From the IMG/VR virus record IMGVR_UViG_3300022200_006438, positions 1-23,955 of that record: 23,955 nucleotides of DNA; one strand, given 5' to 3'. Below are positions 6,201 through 15,675 of this stretch, in pieces. Every line of letters starts with the position of its first letter. Position 1 is the first letter of the stretch. The notes beneath the pieces are model-generated. The model was given only the letters and a program-made list of their open reading frames with translations, was not told the DNA's origin and searched no databases. The DNA is from a virus. The position numbers and the translations under genes are program-made.

Positions 6201-8561
6201 ATCCATGAGCCTGCTGAGCCTGTTGCGCTCACGCGCATCGGCCGGTACTCCGCGCTCAGCTCCTAGATTCTCGTATCTAGTGGCAGCGTTTTCGTACCTA
6301 TCTATAAGAGCCTGTTCAACAGCGCCCGCAGTAGCTGGATCGTTAGTCTCAGTAGCGGTATACAGTTCTACCAGCGCCTCGATATTACTACGAAGCTTTG
6401 AGTAGTTGTTCTCGTCGTTCTGCAGCCTAGTTACGATCTTGCCTGAGCGTTCGGCGTCTATGGCGCTTACCGGAGTAGCTCCGCGAAGCCCAGTTTTACG
6501 GTCTAGCAGAACACTGTCTAAGTTTGTTTCTACACCGGCTACGTCCGGTCTGGCGAGAATCGACGCAACCGCCTCGCTGAACAGTCTCTGGGCACGGCGC
6601 GCATAATTCTCGCCACTGCCAGTACCTTCTTTGTCGCCTTGCGTCTTCCACATGGACTCGGCGGATAGCGTGCGGACGCTCCCATCCTGCATGCGGAAAC
6701 GTACGCGAGTGTCACGGATTTTTTGGTTGTACTCGCTACTCGCTTCTCCTCTGCCTCTGCGCTCACTCTTTAGTAGACGCCCCATCTGGGCGAACTCTCG
6801 GTCAGTAGCTTCTAGCGGGTTGGCCTCGGCATCGGTTTGTTCGATAACCTGGTACTGGTTAAGGGCTGCTTTAATACCTTGAGATTCACGGGTAGCCTCA
6901 ATCAGTGAACGTTCCCCCTGCAGAGACTGAATAGCTTGCCTGCGATCCTCGCCCCTACGAGCTTGGTTTTGAGCGATACGGCTATCAATATCGGCAAGTC
7001 TTTGGTTATACAGCTGTTCTAGATTTTGCCCCTGCTGCTCGGCGGCGTCGCCAAAACCTACAACACGGGCGTAAGTACCGCCAAACCTAGCCTGTCTGGC
7101 AGCCTCGGCTTCAGTAACTTTTTTACCAGAAGCTGTTTCCGTAGCGACGAAAGCACGAAACGGGCGACCTGTAGTAGGTTCAGAATATGTATACCGTTCC
7201 CGCGGTGCGGTCTCTCGTGCGGCCATTCCTGGCTCGAACTCAGCCGCTGCTTCTGCAACCTGTTGTCCAAACGGTGAAACAGTCGCCTGCGCCATCTCAT
7301 CGTTCTGCTGGGCGTAGTAATCGAGTACTTTACGGGCCTTGGTAAAAGATCCGAATACAGGGGCTAGGTTTTCTAAGATGCGGTTCTGCTGCGCAGCAGT
7401 CATGCTCTCGAAACCCAAGGCGTTGTTATCTAAGTAGTTCGCTAAGTTCCGCTTGCTGGTAAAATCCAGTCCTTGTAACTGCGGGACAAGATTCTCTTCC
7501 AAGAAACTAGCGCCCTGCGACTCAGTTACATCGATAGCCGCTGCCTGCGGCAGCATATCCTCGACGCCTTCTAGACTCTGGCGCCTGGTCGGTCCTAAAG
7601 CTACCGGCGCGGCGGCGTCTTGCCTTTGCCCTTCTTCTTGCAAGCCATATTCAACTCCTGATTCGCGTTGAGGGATAGACGGTTGCCGCCTACCGCCACC
7701 CAATAAGATATCGAGGGTGGCGCCGCCGATGCCGCCAGCATAAAGGTTCTCTAAGTATTCTTGCGCAGTAGCGTTAGGGCGATCCGGAACATACTGCCCA
7801 CGAGCGAACTCGCCAATGCCAAACTGGGATACTTCGGTGCCTGCTTCTACGCCGGCTGACAGGGGAATAGATGCGTATCTAGGAAGGCGATTAAGAACCC
7901 TGCCGCCGATAAGCCCGGGAAGAGCCGCTTCAAAAGCAGTTTGTCCCAGAGCAGACTCGCTAGCTAAGTCAAGTTTCTGTTGAGCAGTAAGACCTTGGAG
8001 AGTAGGGTCATAGGCAATGTCGGCCTGCTCTGCACCACGAATAGTTCCGTATGACGGAATAGCGGCACCAATAGCTGCTTTCAGCGGGCGGAGTGGCCCG
8101 GGCAGAAGGCCGCCAGCAATACCGCCGACAAGAGGGTCAAATGTAGACCCCACAGCACTGGCGGCGGTGTTGGCGAAGTAAGACGCCCAATCCCCAGTTC
8201 TAGCGGCTTCTTCAGCGGTTGTGGCACCGCTAGGCTGAAAAGCCCTAGCCCTAGATTCTGCAATATTTATATCCTGCAGCGCTCTGAGCCTAGCTTCCTC
8301 ATCACCTGCTACCTCTGCCTCAAGGGCGCGGCGATGAGCCTCACCAAGCTGTACTTGGGCTCTCGGTGATTCAAGAGCCCGTAGAACGCTAGGAGTCTGC
8401 TGCGCTTGGCGCTGGGTTTCTCTGGCGTACCACTGCTCTAACTGGGCTCTAGTCGCTCCTAGCGGCGCTCCCCTATTAAGCTGCAAATGGTCTGTAAGGT
8501 CGGTTTGGCCTTCAGGTACCTGCGCTCTCAGGGGTGAGAAAAACTGGGGAGGGGTTGGCAT
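3258..8561 (-). CDS. Giant virion (probable ejection) protein with HExxH metallopeptidase motif
   Basis: This 1767-aa protein is the largest in the window and the last gene of the late block. Residues about 1-115 are Gln/Arg/Ala-rich and helical. About 125-290 contain several Gly/Ala/Pro-rich hydrophobic stretches, such as GGIAGGLLPGPLRPLKAAIG. The centre is Ala/Glu/Arg-rich. HESLH at 1008-1012, followed by EERLAY at 1063-1068, fits a gluzincin-like zinc protease (HExxH plus downstream Glu). The C-terminal third resembles the large polyvalent phage proteins (LPD38-like), with a hydrophobic segment (LMLAAYVPVMFAADMAKWVL) near the end. Size, position beside other virion genes and composition suggest a protein packaged in the capsid and ejected with DNA. 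The start is ATG 8561, which has no Shine-Dalgarno sequence, so coupling to the upstream gene is likely. Confidence 0.8.
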   Translation of the reverse strand: MPTPPQFFSPLRAQVPEGQTDLTDHLQLNRGAPLGATRAQLEQWYARETQRQAQQTPSVLRALESPRAQVQLGEAHRRALEAEVAGDEEARLRALQDINIAESRARAFQPSGATTAEEAARTGDWASYFANTAASAVGSTFDPLVGGIAGGLLPGPLRPLKAAIGAAIPSYGTIRGAEQADIAYDPTLQGLTAQQKLDLASESALGQTAFEAALPGLIGGRVLNRLPRYASIPLSAGVEAGTEVSQFGIGEFARGQYVPDRPNATAQEYLENLYAGGIGGATLDILLGGGRRQPSIPQRESGVEYGLQEEGQRQDAAAPVALGPTRRQSLEGVEDMLPQAAAIDVTESQGASFLEENLVPQLQGLDFTSKRNLANYLDNNALGFESMTAAQQNRILENLAPVFGSFTKARKVLDYYAQQNDEMAQATVSPFGQQVAEAAAEFEPGMAARETAPRERYTYSEPTTGRPFRAFVATETASGKKVTEAEAARQARFGGTYARVVGFGDAAEQQGQNLEQLYNQRLADIDSRIAQNQARRGEDRRQAIQSLQGERSLIEATRESQGIKAALNQYQVIEQTDAEANPLEATDREFAQMGRLLKSERRGRGEASSEYNQKIRDTRVRFRMQDGSVRTLSAESMWKTQGDKEGTGSGENYARRAQRLFSEAVASILARPDVAGVETNLDSVLLDRKTGLRGATPVSAIDAERSGKIVTRLQNDENNYSKLRSNIEALVELYTATETNDPATAGAVEQALIDRYENAATRYENLGAERGVPADARERNRLSRLMDAYSAALGRINPREDFDPSQLETTEPGDTAPKLGPRFAEEDTGMALQGAERVGRTAPAMQAEQKAPLPEPKLAPGERAAPTALAAEEKSRLSSSMEDFARQVAALAATEETGLPKAAPSAEAFINKFLEQNPDMTAAEREALRDWVIQRASLQEPAAKAATKEQQQAAIDEILRTRGPDVVVAFEKFADLKAAGEYEMNPKTKERFIRIAITAADPTSVAWHESLHDFFLTLGMEKAARNLKAQMLAVASSPFVMNQLRTLLKGHPAALQQIKDSQEERLAYMYQFWAAGQLSLTPKAESFFQKVAAFFRDLFGVLSKDEKIEQVLVALHKGELTDPNTVTQVLREKGVETLSDKLDRVAAPFARGMSKVFRSPTDRLRDTGVPELVEVADMFERGVGREEGGLEFLQARFQQEGVFGNRLQDILEGTTEQQRKNAVTNLQSMKKPETQLEKDLAELFSDLYTYMDEAGVMRFDAEQDQWVRIPKVENYYPRVWDKSTISARRGEWEALLNKYVPPEQASAITDAILSGDGRLELAETEHHLGFTPFHANVQDRSLKFINESNAAEFAEFQSKDLNDAVGGYIKQAVHRGEYARTFGNNGEVITNLLSKAADTGVDQVTLAEAATNIRALEGSLGNDMSVRMKEIQASVMTLQNMVLLPLAIFSQMVDPLGIAVRTGNIKEAGEGYKRALKDLRRTITKDKSFDYDREMTRMLGIINEDSMMEAMGQTYGSMYMTRATRNINRAFFRLNGMQGWNNSMRIAATVAGERYVIQYKDDERRMNELGLRPEDIQVSNDGRLIVDADTLGPESFKRVSQAMFKFVDGAVIRPSASQRATWMSDPRFMLISHLKQFAYSFQRVILARALAEAKQGNDQPMLMLAAYVPVMFAADMAKWVLTGSVPQNWDFYDHFGHAVARSGILGKFEFGAEAIGDAGRGGVPGFSFAGPTAEHAVDIANWLTGDPRTDFGDVVARTVPGARFVVD

Positions 8562-8576
8562 GTTAGTATTATATAC

Positions 8577-10781
8577 TTACATCCGAGGCCCCATGTACTG
8601 AATGTCTGCCCCTAGTTGGCGCAATCTTTCTCTCTGCTGCGTATCTGATGGGACCTGGTAAGGTGCAAGTTCACCCGCTCTGTTGCCGGCAATAGCGTAG
8701 TCAGCTCCGGTCAGGTAGTTATACAGCTGCGGGAAGGTCATGGATACAAGCTCCCTATATGACACATCCCGAGTAACAAGGTCCCCAGATTGAGGGTCGA
8801 TCATAGGCAGCGCAACGGAGTTCCCAAGCGCTCGGTTATCCGCTTCCCCGGCGACATACCCACCACCAAACGCACCTAGGACCGTCGACCCTAGTTTGCC
8901 GAATATTTTTTCAAACGCGCCCATTTTACCGATAGCTTTCAACGGGCCTGGGGCTCTAGCAAGCACCTTGTCTAAAGCGGCACCGGCGGAGCCAAGCTTG
9001 CCTTTACCCCCACTAAGGAACCCTAATACACCGCCTACTGTGCTCGCCGGTCCGACACCGCCCCCGACTTGTTCGAAATTGCCGGAGGCCAAACCTTCCA
9101 TGTTAAGTGCAAACGTAGATTGATCTTCTGGGCTTAGACTGTTGATACGTTCGACAGTAGAAGGGTCAAACGTCTCGCGCTTAGAGCGTTCCCACCACGC
9201 GTACCCCTCATCTCCTAGAACATCTTTCAGAACTCCTCGAGTTGCAGTACGGCGCTGCGCTGCAGTTTCGTCACCTTTACCAACAGCAGATAGTCTGGCT
9301 TTTGCAACATCAACATCTTGGCCACGAAGTGTAGCCATACGGTCCGCCTCTTGGCGCAGAGCTTCTGCGCGCGCTTGCTCTAGTTCTGACAGCTCCTGCA
9401 TTTTATAAACATCCCGCTTAGTGCGTAGCGGGGAGCTAGCAATTTCTCGCATGCGGGCGTCGAACAAAGCATTGATATCTTGCGTACGAGAAGCGTACAA
9501 ATCCTCAGTGCGCGGCTCTGGCACGGGCATATTACGGAGCACCTGCGAAGCAGAATATGTAGAAGAGGTACCCGGCACAGCCGCTGCCCCCGGCTGCCGA
9601 CCTACCGAAGGCCCTTCTACCCGAGGCTGCGGCGAGACCGCCGGGACTCTGGTCACAGACTCGATCTGTTCTGGGCGCTTACCACCGAAAAATGTACCGT
9701 TCTTTTCGGCGTATTGACGCGCCAACTGGTCCATCTGTTCATCCGTGGCCGTATCCGTAGGCTCTAGAGCAAGCGCCGCAGGGCCAAGTACCTTGCCACC
9801 GATGCCTAGAACTTTCCGCAAAGTGGATGGGCCTCCGGCAGCCGTTGCAGCCGTACCACCGGTTGCTGCTCGATTTGCCGCGGAGGTAGCCGACCGACGC
9901 GCCTGCTCTGCAGCCGCATCGGCTGCTCGGCGAGCAGCGACATCTTTAGCAGCATTACGTGCAATCTCATCCTCAATCGGCATATTAGGCCCCATGCGCG
10001 GCGGAAATCCGTCAGCTGCGTAGACCATACGGAGGGGCGAACCGCCATCGGCCATACCCCGGTACTCCTTATTGATCATATCGAGCTGCTGCTGTATCTG
10101 ACTATTGCGATTTTGTAACCCTTGTACGGCTCGGTTGAGGAGCCCAGTACCGAGGTATGGGGTAGTACGAACAGGTTCTTGCGGCTGGGTCTGCTCATCA
10201 GACGAACCAAAGATATTGCGAAGGCTGCTAAAGAACCCGCTGTCTGAGCCCGGGCTACGCCCGTCAGCCATGCCACCAATCACACCTCTGCGTTTTAACG
10301 CGTTATATTGCTCCATCTGATCGGCGGTGCCAAAAAGTTCACTACCGCGCGCCGGTTGATCAATCAATCCGCGTTCGTACAAGTCTAAAATCTTAGGGTT
10401 GCTAAGATCGATGGAGCCCGTATCGCGCAACTGCCTTTGCGCCTCCATCAGCACATAACTGTCATCTGAGGCGCCCATCGTCGCATCTCTAGTGCCGTCA
10501 GCCAAACCACGAAGAGCAATCCGCATATTCTTTTTACCCATATCTACATCCATCTCCAATTCTCTTTGAAGTTCAGCCGGTACATGAGTGGCGTCCACCA
10601 GAGCGTCTAAATTATCAGTTCCTACGGCAGCTGTGGTGTCAGCAGGGAGAACATATTCATCAGAACTCAGCATTACGGGCCCGACCATATCGTCTACAGG
10701 GCCGCCTGGACCTTTAACAACTCCGGGGCTAGCCCGACGTAGCTGGCTCTTCTTTTTAAAGTTCTTCTGAATGTTGTTCAT
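8577..10781 (-). CDS. Large Gly/Ala-rich virion-associated protein
   Basis: This 734-aa protein starts at ATG 10781 with AAGGG 6-7 bases upstream. Residues 24-48 (GPGGPVDDMVGPVMLSSDEYVLPAD) match the 'DD-v-aMLS-gEfV-PAd' motif found in many phage structural proteins. GMADG-type motifs recur (about residues 167 and 240). About residues 270-335 are an Ala/Arg-rich helix leading to a Gly-rich hydrophobic stretch (LGIGGKVLGPAALAL). A second hydrophobic Gly-rich region (SGGKGKLGSAGAALDKVLA...GAFGGGYVAGEAD) lies near 590-650. It sits between the coiled-coil and giant proteins, so an internal or ejection protein is the best guess. No enzymatic motif is seen. Confidence 0.75.
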   Translation of the reverse strand: MNNIQKNFKKKSQLRRASPGVVKGPGGPVDDMVGPVMLSSDEYVLPADTTAAVGTDNLDALVDATHVPAELQRELEMDVDMGKKNMRIALRGLADGTRDATMGASDDSYVLMEAQRQLRDTGSIDLSNPKILDLYERGLIDQPARGSELFGTADQMEQYNALKRRGVIGGMADGRSPGSDSGFFSSLRNIFGSSDEQTQPQEPVRTTPYLGTGLLNRAVQGLQNRNSQIQQQLDMINKEYRGMADGGSPLRMVYAADGFPPRMGPNMPIEDEIARNAAKDVAARRAADAAAEQARRSATSAANRAATGGTAATAAGGPSTLRKVLGIGGKVLGPAALALEPTDTATDEQMDQLARQYAEKNGTFFGGKRPEQIESVTRVPAVSPQPRVEGPSVGRQPGAAAVPGTSSTYSASQVLRNMPVPEPRTEDLYASRTQDINALFDARMREIASSPLRTKRDVYKMQELSELEQARAEALRQEADRMATLRGQDVDVAKARLSAVGKGDETAAQRRTATRGVLKDVLGDEGYAWWERSKRETFDPSTVERINSLSPEDQSTFALNMEGLASGNFEQVGGGVGPASTVGGVLGFLSGGKGKLGSAGAALDKVLARAPGPLKAIGKMGAFEKIFGKLGSTVLGAFGGGYVAGEADNRALGNSVALPMIDPQSGDLVTRDVSYRELVSMTFPQLYNYLTGADYAIAGNRAGELAPYQVPSDTQQRERLRQLGADIQYMGPRM

Positions 10782-10793
10782 ATCAAACCCTTA

Positions 10794-12656
10794 CTAGAAA
10801 TCAGCGTCGTAAGATGTACTGTGACTGACGCTTTGGCTGGCCGAGTTAGACTCAGAGCTAGACGAAGATACGCTGCCTGAGAAGCTTACTGCATTGAGTG
10901 CTGCGGCGGCTATCTGGGCGGATACTTGAGCGCCGACTTTGGCAGCGTCTAGCCCCAAACTACGCGTCGTTGCTGCTAACTCGCCATTTGCTTTGGCAGC
11001 AGATACGCCGATTTCGGCTACTCGTTGCGCTTGTTCTAACGAAGCCTGCCATTGTTTAGTCAGGACTTCATTATATGAAGCTTCGGCTGCCACAGCACCT
11101 TTATAGGCATCGATGGACGCGGAATTTTGGTACGAGATAGCCCTAGCTCTTTCGCCCTCACTGTTTACTTTAGCGACATACCCCTGCCATTCGGCCGTTT
11201 TTGCCGCGAGCCTTGCCTTATATTCTTCGATTCTAGAATCGATGTTTTTAGACGCCGCAGCTACTTTAACTCCGTACGCATCCACCTTAGTCTTATATGC
11301 GTCCTGCTTAGTAGCTTCGGCAGCAACCACACTCTTAAAGCCCTCGATTTGCGCCGTATACCCGTTGATCTTAGCTACATATCCACGGATCTGTTCAGCG
11401 TAAATCTCAGATTTGATCTTCTCTATCTCCGCTTTAGCGTTGATAGCATCCACACTAGCTTTGTAGATTTCGATCTCAGCCAAGGACGCATTAACTTGAG
11501 TAGCGTACTGCTGCACCAGTGAGGCGTTCACGTTTGCTTTAACCTGTTCTGCCTGCATTTCTGCAGTGTATGCCTCTACTTTTGCCATTTCCCCACGAAT
11601 TTGAGCTTCGTACGTAGCAACTTTGACTCTATAAGCGTCGATAAACGCCGCATAAGCTTGTACTCTGGCATTGTAGATAGATACTGCGGCCTCAGTTTCA
11701 TACCGAGCCGAGTCAAACGCCCTTTGCTCGATCTGGTTGTTGTAATTAAGGAGGGTGCTTTCTAACTGGACCGCCTGAGCTAATGCTTGGCGGCCGGTTT
11801 CTACCATTAAGCGAGCATTTTCGATAGCAATATCACGACTTAATGACACCGTACGGGCGTGCATTTCGGTAGTGATTTTTAACCGCGAATCCAGATATAC
11901 GCCCGTAGGCATCGAATATCCGAGCACTTCTAAACGGTCTAGTTCCAACAGAGCGTCTGCTGCAGAGATCGCCTCGCGCTCACGCGCCTGATTCCATAAG
12001 GCGGTTTCGGCTTCCGCTGTCAATCCGGTCCCGCCGTTGTCGATCTGGTCCCGCAGCGTATCAACAGCGGAGGTCAGAAGTGCAGATGTGTACTGGCTGC
12101 CCGGGGTGTAGCTAACAATGGACGGAGCAGCCACTTGTAACTCCGGAATATCCTCAGAGAAACTAGGAATATCCACGCCATCAAATTTATAGGTATTTAC
12201 GCCCAACAAACTTGGCGCGGACGGCAAAGTTACGCCGGGGAAATCAGGTACATCGTCGATAGTGGCCAGTGCCGGGGCGCTCGGTGCCGAATCAGTTGGT
12301 GCGGTAGGCGCGGCAGGGATAATAAGTGCCGGCGGGTCCTCATCAAACGTCTCCGGGAACAACGTATCGATGGACAGAGTGTGTGAGAAATCCGATGGCG
12401 CAGAAGGGAAATTAAGCGAGATCTCTGTTAGCTCTGGGGCCTCTGTAACCTCAATCGCCGGAGCCCCGCCAACCGTAGGGAACTCCGGGGTAATTACATC
12501 AGGAGCTAGATTTGTTAGCGCGTCTCTCAGAGAGTTAGCATACGAGATAGCTGAGGCTGTAGCGTTTTGGGCATAGTAACGAGCACTATCCATATCGGAA
12601 GTAATGCCATAATTGCCGATGGACAGCCAATTTGGAGATGATGGACCTATGCTCAT
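10794..12656 (-). CDS. Long coiled-coil tail/ejection protein
   Basis: This 620-aa protein starts at ATG 12656 with GGAG nine bases upstream. Residues about 45-180 are Pro/Asp/Ser-rich and low in helix, with repeated 'APELTEI / APSLLGV'-like pieces. From about 190 to 560 it is one long Ala-rich helical region. Tyr recurs about every 7-14 residues in IEAYKA-like units, with almost no Pro, Gly or Cys, which indicates an extended coiled coil. The last 25 residues are Ser-rich (SSSSSES...) and end in DADF. Its place next to the large virion proteins suggests a rod-like tail, ejection or tape-like component. Function is by architecture and context only. Confidence 0.75.
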   Translation of the reverse strand: MSIGPSSPNWLSIGNYGITSDMDSARYYAQNATASAISYANSLRDALTNLAPDVITPEFPTVGGAPAIEVTEAPELTEISLNFPSAPSDFSHTLSIDTLFPETFDEDPPALIIPAAPTAPTDSAPSAPALATIDDVPDFPGVTLPSAPSLLGVNTYKFDGVDIPSFSEDIPELQVAAPSIVSYTPGSQYTSALLTSAVDTLRDQIDNGGTGLTAEAETALWNQAREREAISAADALLELDRLEVLGYSMPTGVYLDSRLKITTEMHARTVSLSRDIAIENARLMVETGRQALAQAVQLESTLLNYNNQIEQRAFDSARYETEAAVSIYNARVQAYAAFIDAYRVKVATYEAQIRGEMAKVEAYTAEMQAEQVKANVNASLVQQYATQVNASLAEIEIYKASVDAINAKAEIEKIKSEIYAEQIRGYVAKINGYTAQIEGFKSVVAAEATKQDAYKTKVDAYGVKVAAASKNIDSRIEEYKARLAAKTAEWQGYVAKVNSEGERARAISYQNSASIDAYKGAVAAEASYNEVLTKQWQASLEQAQRVAEIGVSAAKANGELAATTRSLGLDAAKVGAQVSAQIAAAALNAVSFSGSVSSSSSESNSASQSVSHSTSYDADF

Positions 12657-12694
12657 ATTCGTAAGCTCCTAAAATACGCTGCTTTAGTATATCA

Positions 12695-12722
12695 CGGTTG
12701 GTTCTAGCCTATGACCCAACCG
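12695..12722. other. Inverted repeat at the end of the 988-aa gene
   Basis: CGGTTGG (12695-12701) and CCAACCG (12716-12722) form a 7-base-pair stem with a 14-base loop that spans the stop codon of the 988-aa gene. No T-run follows on the - strand. It may protect or punctuate the mRNA between the two structural genes rather than terminate transcription. Confidence 0.3.
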
Positions 12723-15675
12723 CTGCTGGCACAAACCCCCAGAAGGTCGCCCACACTTCGTAACTGGCCTTTCCTAGCTCGCTAACGTCATCGGTCAAAA
12801 ATGCCCCTCCCGCGGGGGAAAAGCTAGCGGTGTCGGATATATCCAGGACCGTATATGCTGGGTTTCCAAATTCATCCGTGCCGGGGGACACAGCATAGAC
12901 CTGATCCATATACACAACTTGCTGCCCGTCAGCCAGCGGATGGCTGTTCACATTGTACCCGTGCATGGTGGCGTCAAATCTCGCGTATTGGTTTCTAAAA
13001 CTAGGCGCTACAATGATTTTGCCGTCCGCCGATGATAGGAGAATGTGTTTATCTAGCGTCACACCTTGGTACATTAGCATATTATTATGTAGATACTCGT
13101 CCCAATACGTTTCCCAAGACTCATAGACAGCTTTTAGATATATATCCCACGACGGTGGGCCGGACATGAATCTCGGCGATACCACGTTCAACTCGGCGTC
13201 TATAACATACGATGACGTACTTGTTGGGGGCTCCATACCTGCGGTACCCCCTATACTTAGGGTCTGGTCTGACCACGGAGGGAGTAGCATGGCTTGAATA
13301 TACTCTTCTGGTAAGCCGCTAATAACCGATATCCATGTACTATAAGGTACTGGCGGGTATCCATCTTGTACCTCGTCCGCATAGGTAGTGTGCGTTGTGT
13401 ACAACGCATATCTAGAAGTCCCCTGTAAGTCCCCCGCTGCCCATGCCGCATCTCGGTCAGCTATCGAAGAACTAGAAGACGAAGATTCCTGCTCGTTTCG
13501 AACAAAATCCAAATCAACCGTGTGGCTCACACTCGGTTCGTAGAAAAAAAGTTGCTCTTTAGGGCCATCAGCGGTCCGGAAACTTTTGCTGATGCTAGTA
13601 TTGATCGATCTGACATATCCCGTATAAGCGGAATCAGGTGAAAAATACATCCGCCGTACATAAGCTGCTTTTACAAGCGCGCTGACCGCAAACCAATATT
13701 TAGTTCCTACCGGAGACACTGAGACTACCTCAGTAATAGATGGTGAACTCAACCCTGCTGTAACGGTGTTTACTTTTGATTTATCTACAAACGCTACTCC
13801 GGCACGAAGATCCACTCCAAGCAGCTGCATATACGTAGTTTCCACGTACTGCCCGCTTACAGTGGTACCAGTAACAGTGGCGGTGGTGGCATTTCCAGAA
13901 CCGGGGAAATATGCAGAACTGGTTGTCGTCGGAACATATACAACCTGTCCAACCTTAGCGTCAAGGTCCGCCAAAAGGACCATACCGCCGTCGTAAATGG
14001 CGTGCCCCCATGTGTTGTCGTGATAATACGAAGCGCTACTACTTAAACCGCCTGAGTAGGTATATGTTTCCCCAGTCTGGATCCACCCACATTCCTCTGA
14101 TGTACCCCCTGGGTTAAGCCAATAACCAATGGATTCCCAAGTAACAGTAAAGCTCCAGTCTTCGGAGTAATCAGAAGCATATGTTCCCGGCCCTATTGTC
14201 TTCGTGGCGCACAATATGCGCAGCTCACCGGCATTATTGTACCCACAGCACAACGGACGGATTAAGGACTGGGTATCATCGATATAAGTACTCATCATAT
14301 ACTCGCCTTGAGCGAGAGTATCGGTAGATGTAAGTACATCATCGCCACTGGTGCACTGAGTTGGGGTGTAGTATTCCGTAACTACGTTATCTGGCCAATT
14401 ATTTATTAAAGATTGTTTTACTCCATTGCGTAGCACACTAGATACCCCTTCTAATGCTGACATCAGCTCGGGGGAAAACTCTGTCACTGTAGGCGCGGCT
14501 TCCTCTGATAGATCTGCAGGTATATTGATAGTGTGTATATGAGAGGACGTATAGAATCTAGGATTTTCTCCAGACGCATCACATCTTTCCCTAGGATACA
14601 CGTGTGTAACCCTAGAACACGTACTGGCGTCCGGAGAAAAATGGAAAAAATATTGGCTAAACAAGGCCTGATAAAAATCAGTATGTGTATCGGGCGCCGG
14701 GGGATACCAGCACGTGTACCCAGCTTCATATGGATATTCAAGCTTCTGTTTTAATATATCCCTACCACTACCCCACTCTATCTCTGGTATAGGGGTAAAA
14801 ACACCTGAGCTATCGGGCTCGGATGTAAATACCCCACTAAACACGCGGACGCTGTAATACGACACATCGTAATATATATCCGTAACGTCGTCGTACGCTT
14901 GTTCCGTTTCAAAATACACCACGATTAGTGTGTTCCCACCCCTCACCGCTGCCCCGCATATGTCATGCACTCCGGCGAACATATACACGCCGTTTACGAA
15001 TATGCCGGTGCAATCCGTCTTTACTGAATGGGTAACTACATTGTCTACCGTAGTTGTGTAGGGATTATTATCATCCCCTCTAACGGAGAAGGGGATTTGG
15101 ATAGTAGAAGTGCCGTCGGATGAATACCAACTATATATCCCGGGGAATCCGATCGAAGGGTCGGTGCTATCAAAAGTATCGTCTTTAGAAGTGGGGCCAT
15201 ATGTGGCATCAGGGAACGCATAATCAAAGGCCAGCGTACTGGAACTAAGACCGGCCTGCTTGAAACCTGTTGCAGGATCTTCGAGTGGGGCGACCTCTTT
15301 GTACTCCCACCCAGCATCGTGGAAGAAAATGAAGCCGGGATTAATTTCGAATACTTTTCCTTCTTCTTTTTCTTCTTTAGGTGCAACACTGAAGTCGACA
15401 TATACAGTCTCTACACCGAACTGATTCAGATACCGCATCTCTACGCCGCCATATGTAACGGACGATGCCCCCTGCGATAGACCGGAAAGCGAATGATTAT
15501 GGCTTTGGCGTACGTAAAACGAATGAATAAGCGCTCTGTACTGTGCTAATAGCGCTTGCCCTTCTGGAGTCTTAGGATCTGCACCTATGACACGAAAATG
15601 CGCGGGTACACGCGCCACATCGCGAAATAGCTCTGTCCCGTGCTGCGGTGGGTTTATGAATTTAGGGTTAAACAC
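12709..15675 (-). CDS. Large Tyr/Ser/Thr-rich structural protein, candidate tail or receptor-binding protein
   Basis: This 988-aa protein starts at a GTG (15675) that overlaps the end of the upstream gene by 8 bases (GTGTTTAA). It has no obvious Shine-Dalgarno sequence. It is rich in Tyr, Ser, Thr, Val, Asp and Gly with few long helices, so it is largely beta, as expected for tail fibres, spikes or tail-sheath-like surfaces. Residues about 100-108 are a highly charged KEEKEEGK segment, and a poly-Ser tract (SSSSSS) lies near residue 730. I see no hydrolase motif or clear beta-helix ladder. Its position downstream of the tail-protein set makes a tail-tip or host-recognition role plausible. The family is not recognised. 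Confidence 0.75.
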   Translation of the reverse strand: MFNPKFINPPQHGTELFRDVARVPAHFRVIGADPKTPEGQALLAQYRALIHSFYVRQSHNHSLSGLSQGASSVTYGGVEMRYLNQFGVETVYVDFSVAPKEEKEEGKVFEINPGFIFFHDAGWEYKEVAPLEDPATGFKQAGLSSSTLAFDYAFPDATYGPTSKDDTFDSTDPSIGFPGIYSWYSSDGTSTIQIPFSVRGDDNNPYTTTVDNVVTHSVKTDCTGIFVNGVYMFAGVHDICGAAVRGGNTLIVVYFETEQAYDDVTDIYYDVSYYSVRVFSGVFTSEPDSSGVFTPIPEIEWGSGRDILKQKLEYPYEAGYTCWYPPAPDTHTDFYQALFSQYFFHFSPDASTCSRVTHVYPRERCDASGENPRFYTSSHIHTINIPADLSEEAAPTVTEFSPELMSALEGVSSVLRNGVKQSLINNWPDNVVTEYYTPTQCTSGDDVLTSTDTLAQGEYMMSTYIDDTQSLIRPLCCGYNNAGELRILCATKTIGPGTYASDYSEDWSFTVTWESIGYWLNPGGTSEECGWIQTGETYTYSGGLSSSASYYHDNTWGHAIYDGGMVLLADLDAKVGQVVYVPTTTSSAYFPGSGNATTATVTGTTVSGQYVETTYMQLLGVDLRAGVAFVDKSKVNTVTAGLSSPSITEVVSVSPVGTKYWFAVSALVKAAYVRRMYFSPDSAYTGYVRSINTSISKSFRTADGPKEQLFFYEPSVSHTVDLDFVRNEQESSSSSSSIADRDAAWAAGDLQGTSRYALYTTHTTYADEVQDGYPPVPYSTWISVISGLPEEYIQAMLLPPWSDQTLSIGGTAGMEPPTSTSSYVIDAELNVVSPRFMSGPPSWDIYLKAVYESWETYWDEYLHNNMLMYQGVTLDKHILLSSADGKIIVAPSFRNQYARFDATMHGYNVNSHPLADGQQVVYMDQVYAVSPGTDEFGNPAYTVLDISDTASFSPAGGAFLTDDVSELGKASYEVWATFWGFVPAAVGS

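Noticed and set aside
8562-8600. TATAAT box just before the giant gene, considered as a leaderless promoter
   Set aside because: No -35 element at 16-18 bases and the upstream gene ends just 15 bases away, so an internal promoter is not supported.
11127-11522. 131-codon + strand frame opposite the coiled-coil gene
   Set aside because: Its hydrophobic, Ser/Leu/Phe/Arg-rich product is typical of the antisense of an Ala/Lys/Glu coiled coil. No start signal.
15045-15401. 118-codon - strand frame within the 988-aa gene
   Set aside because: It is an alternative frame of a larger gene on the same strand, with a low-complexity KKKKKKEKY start and no family features.
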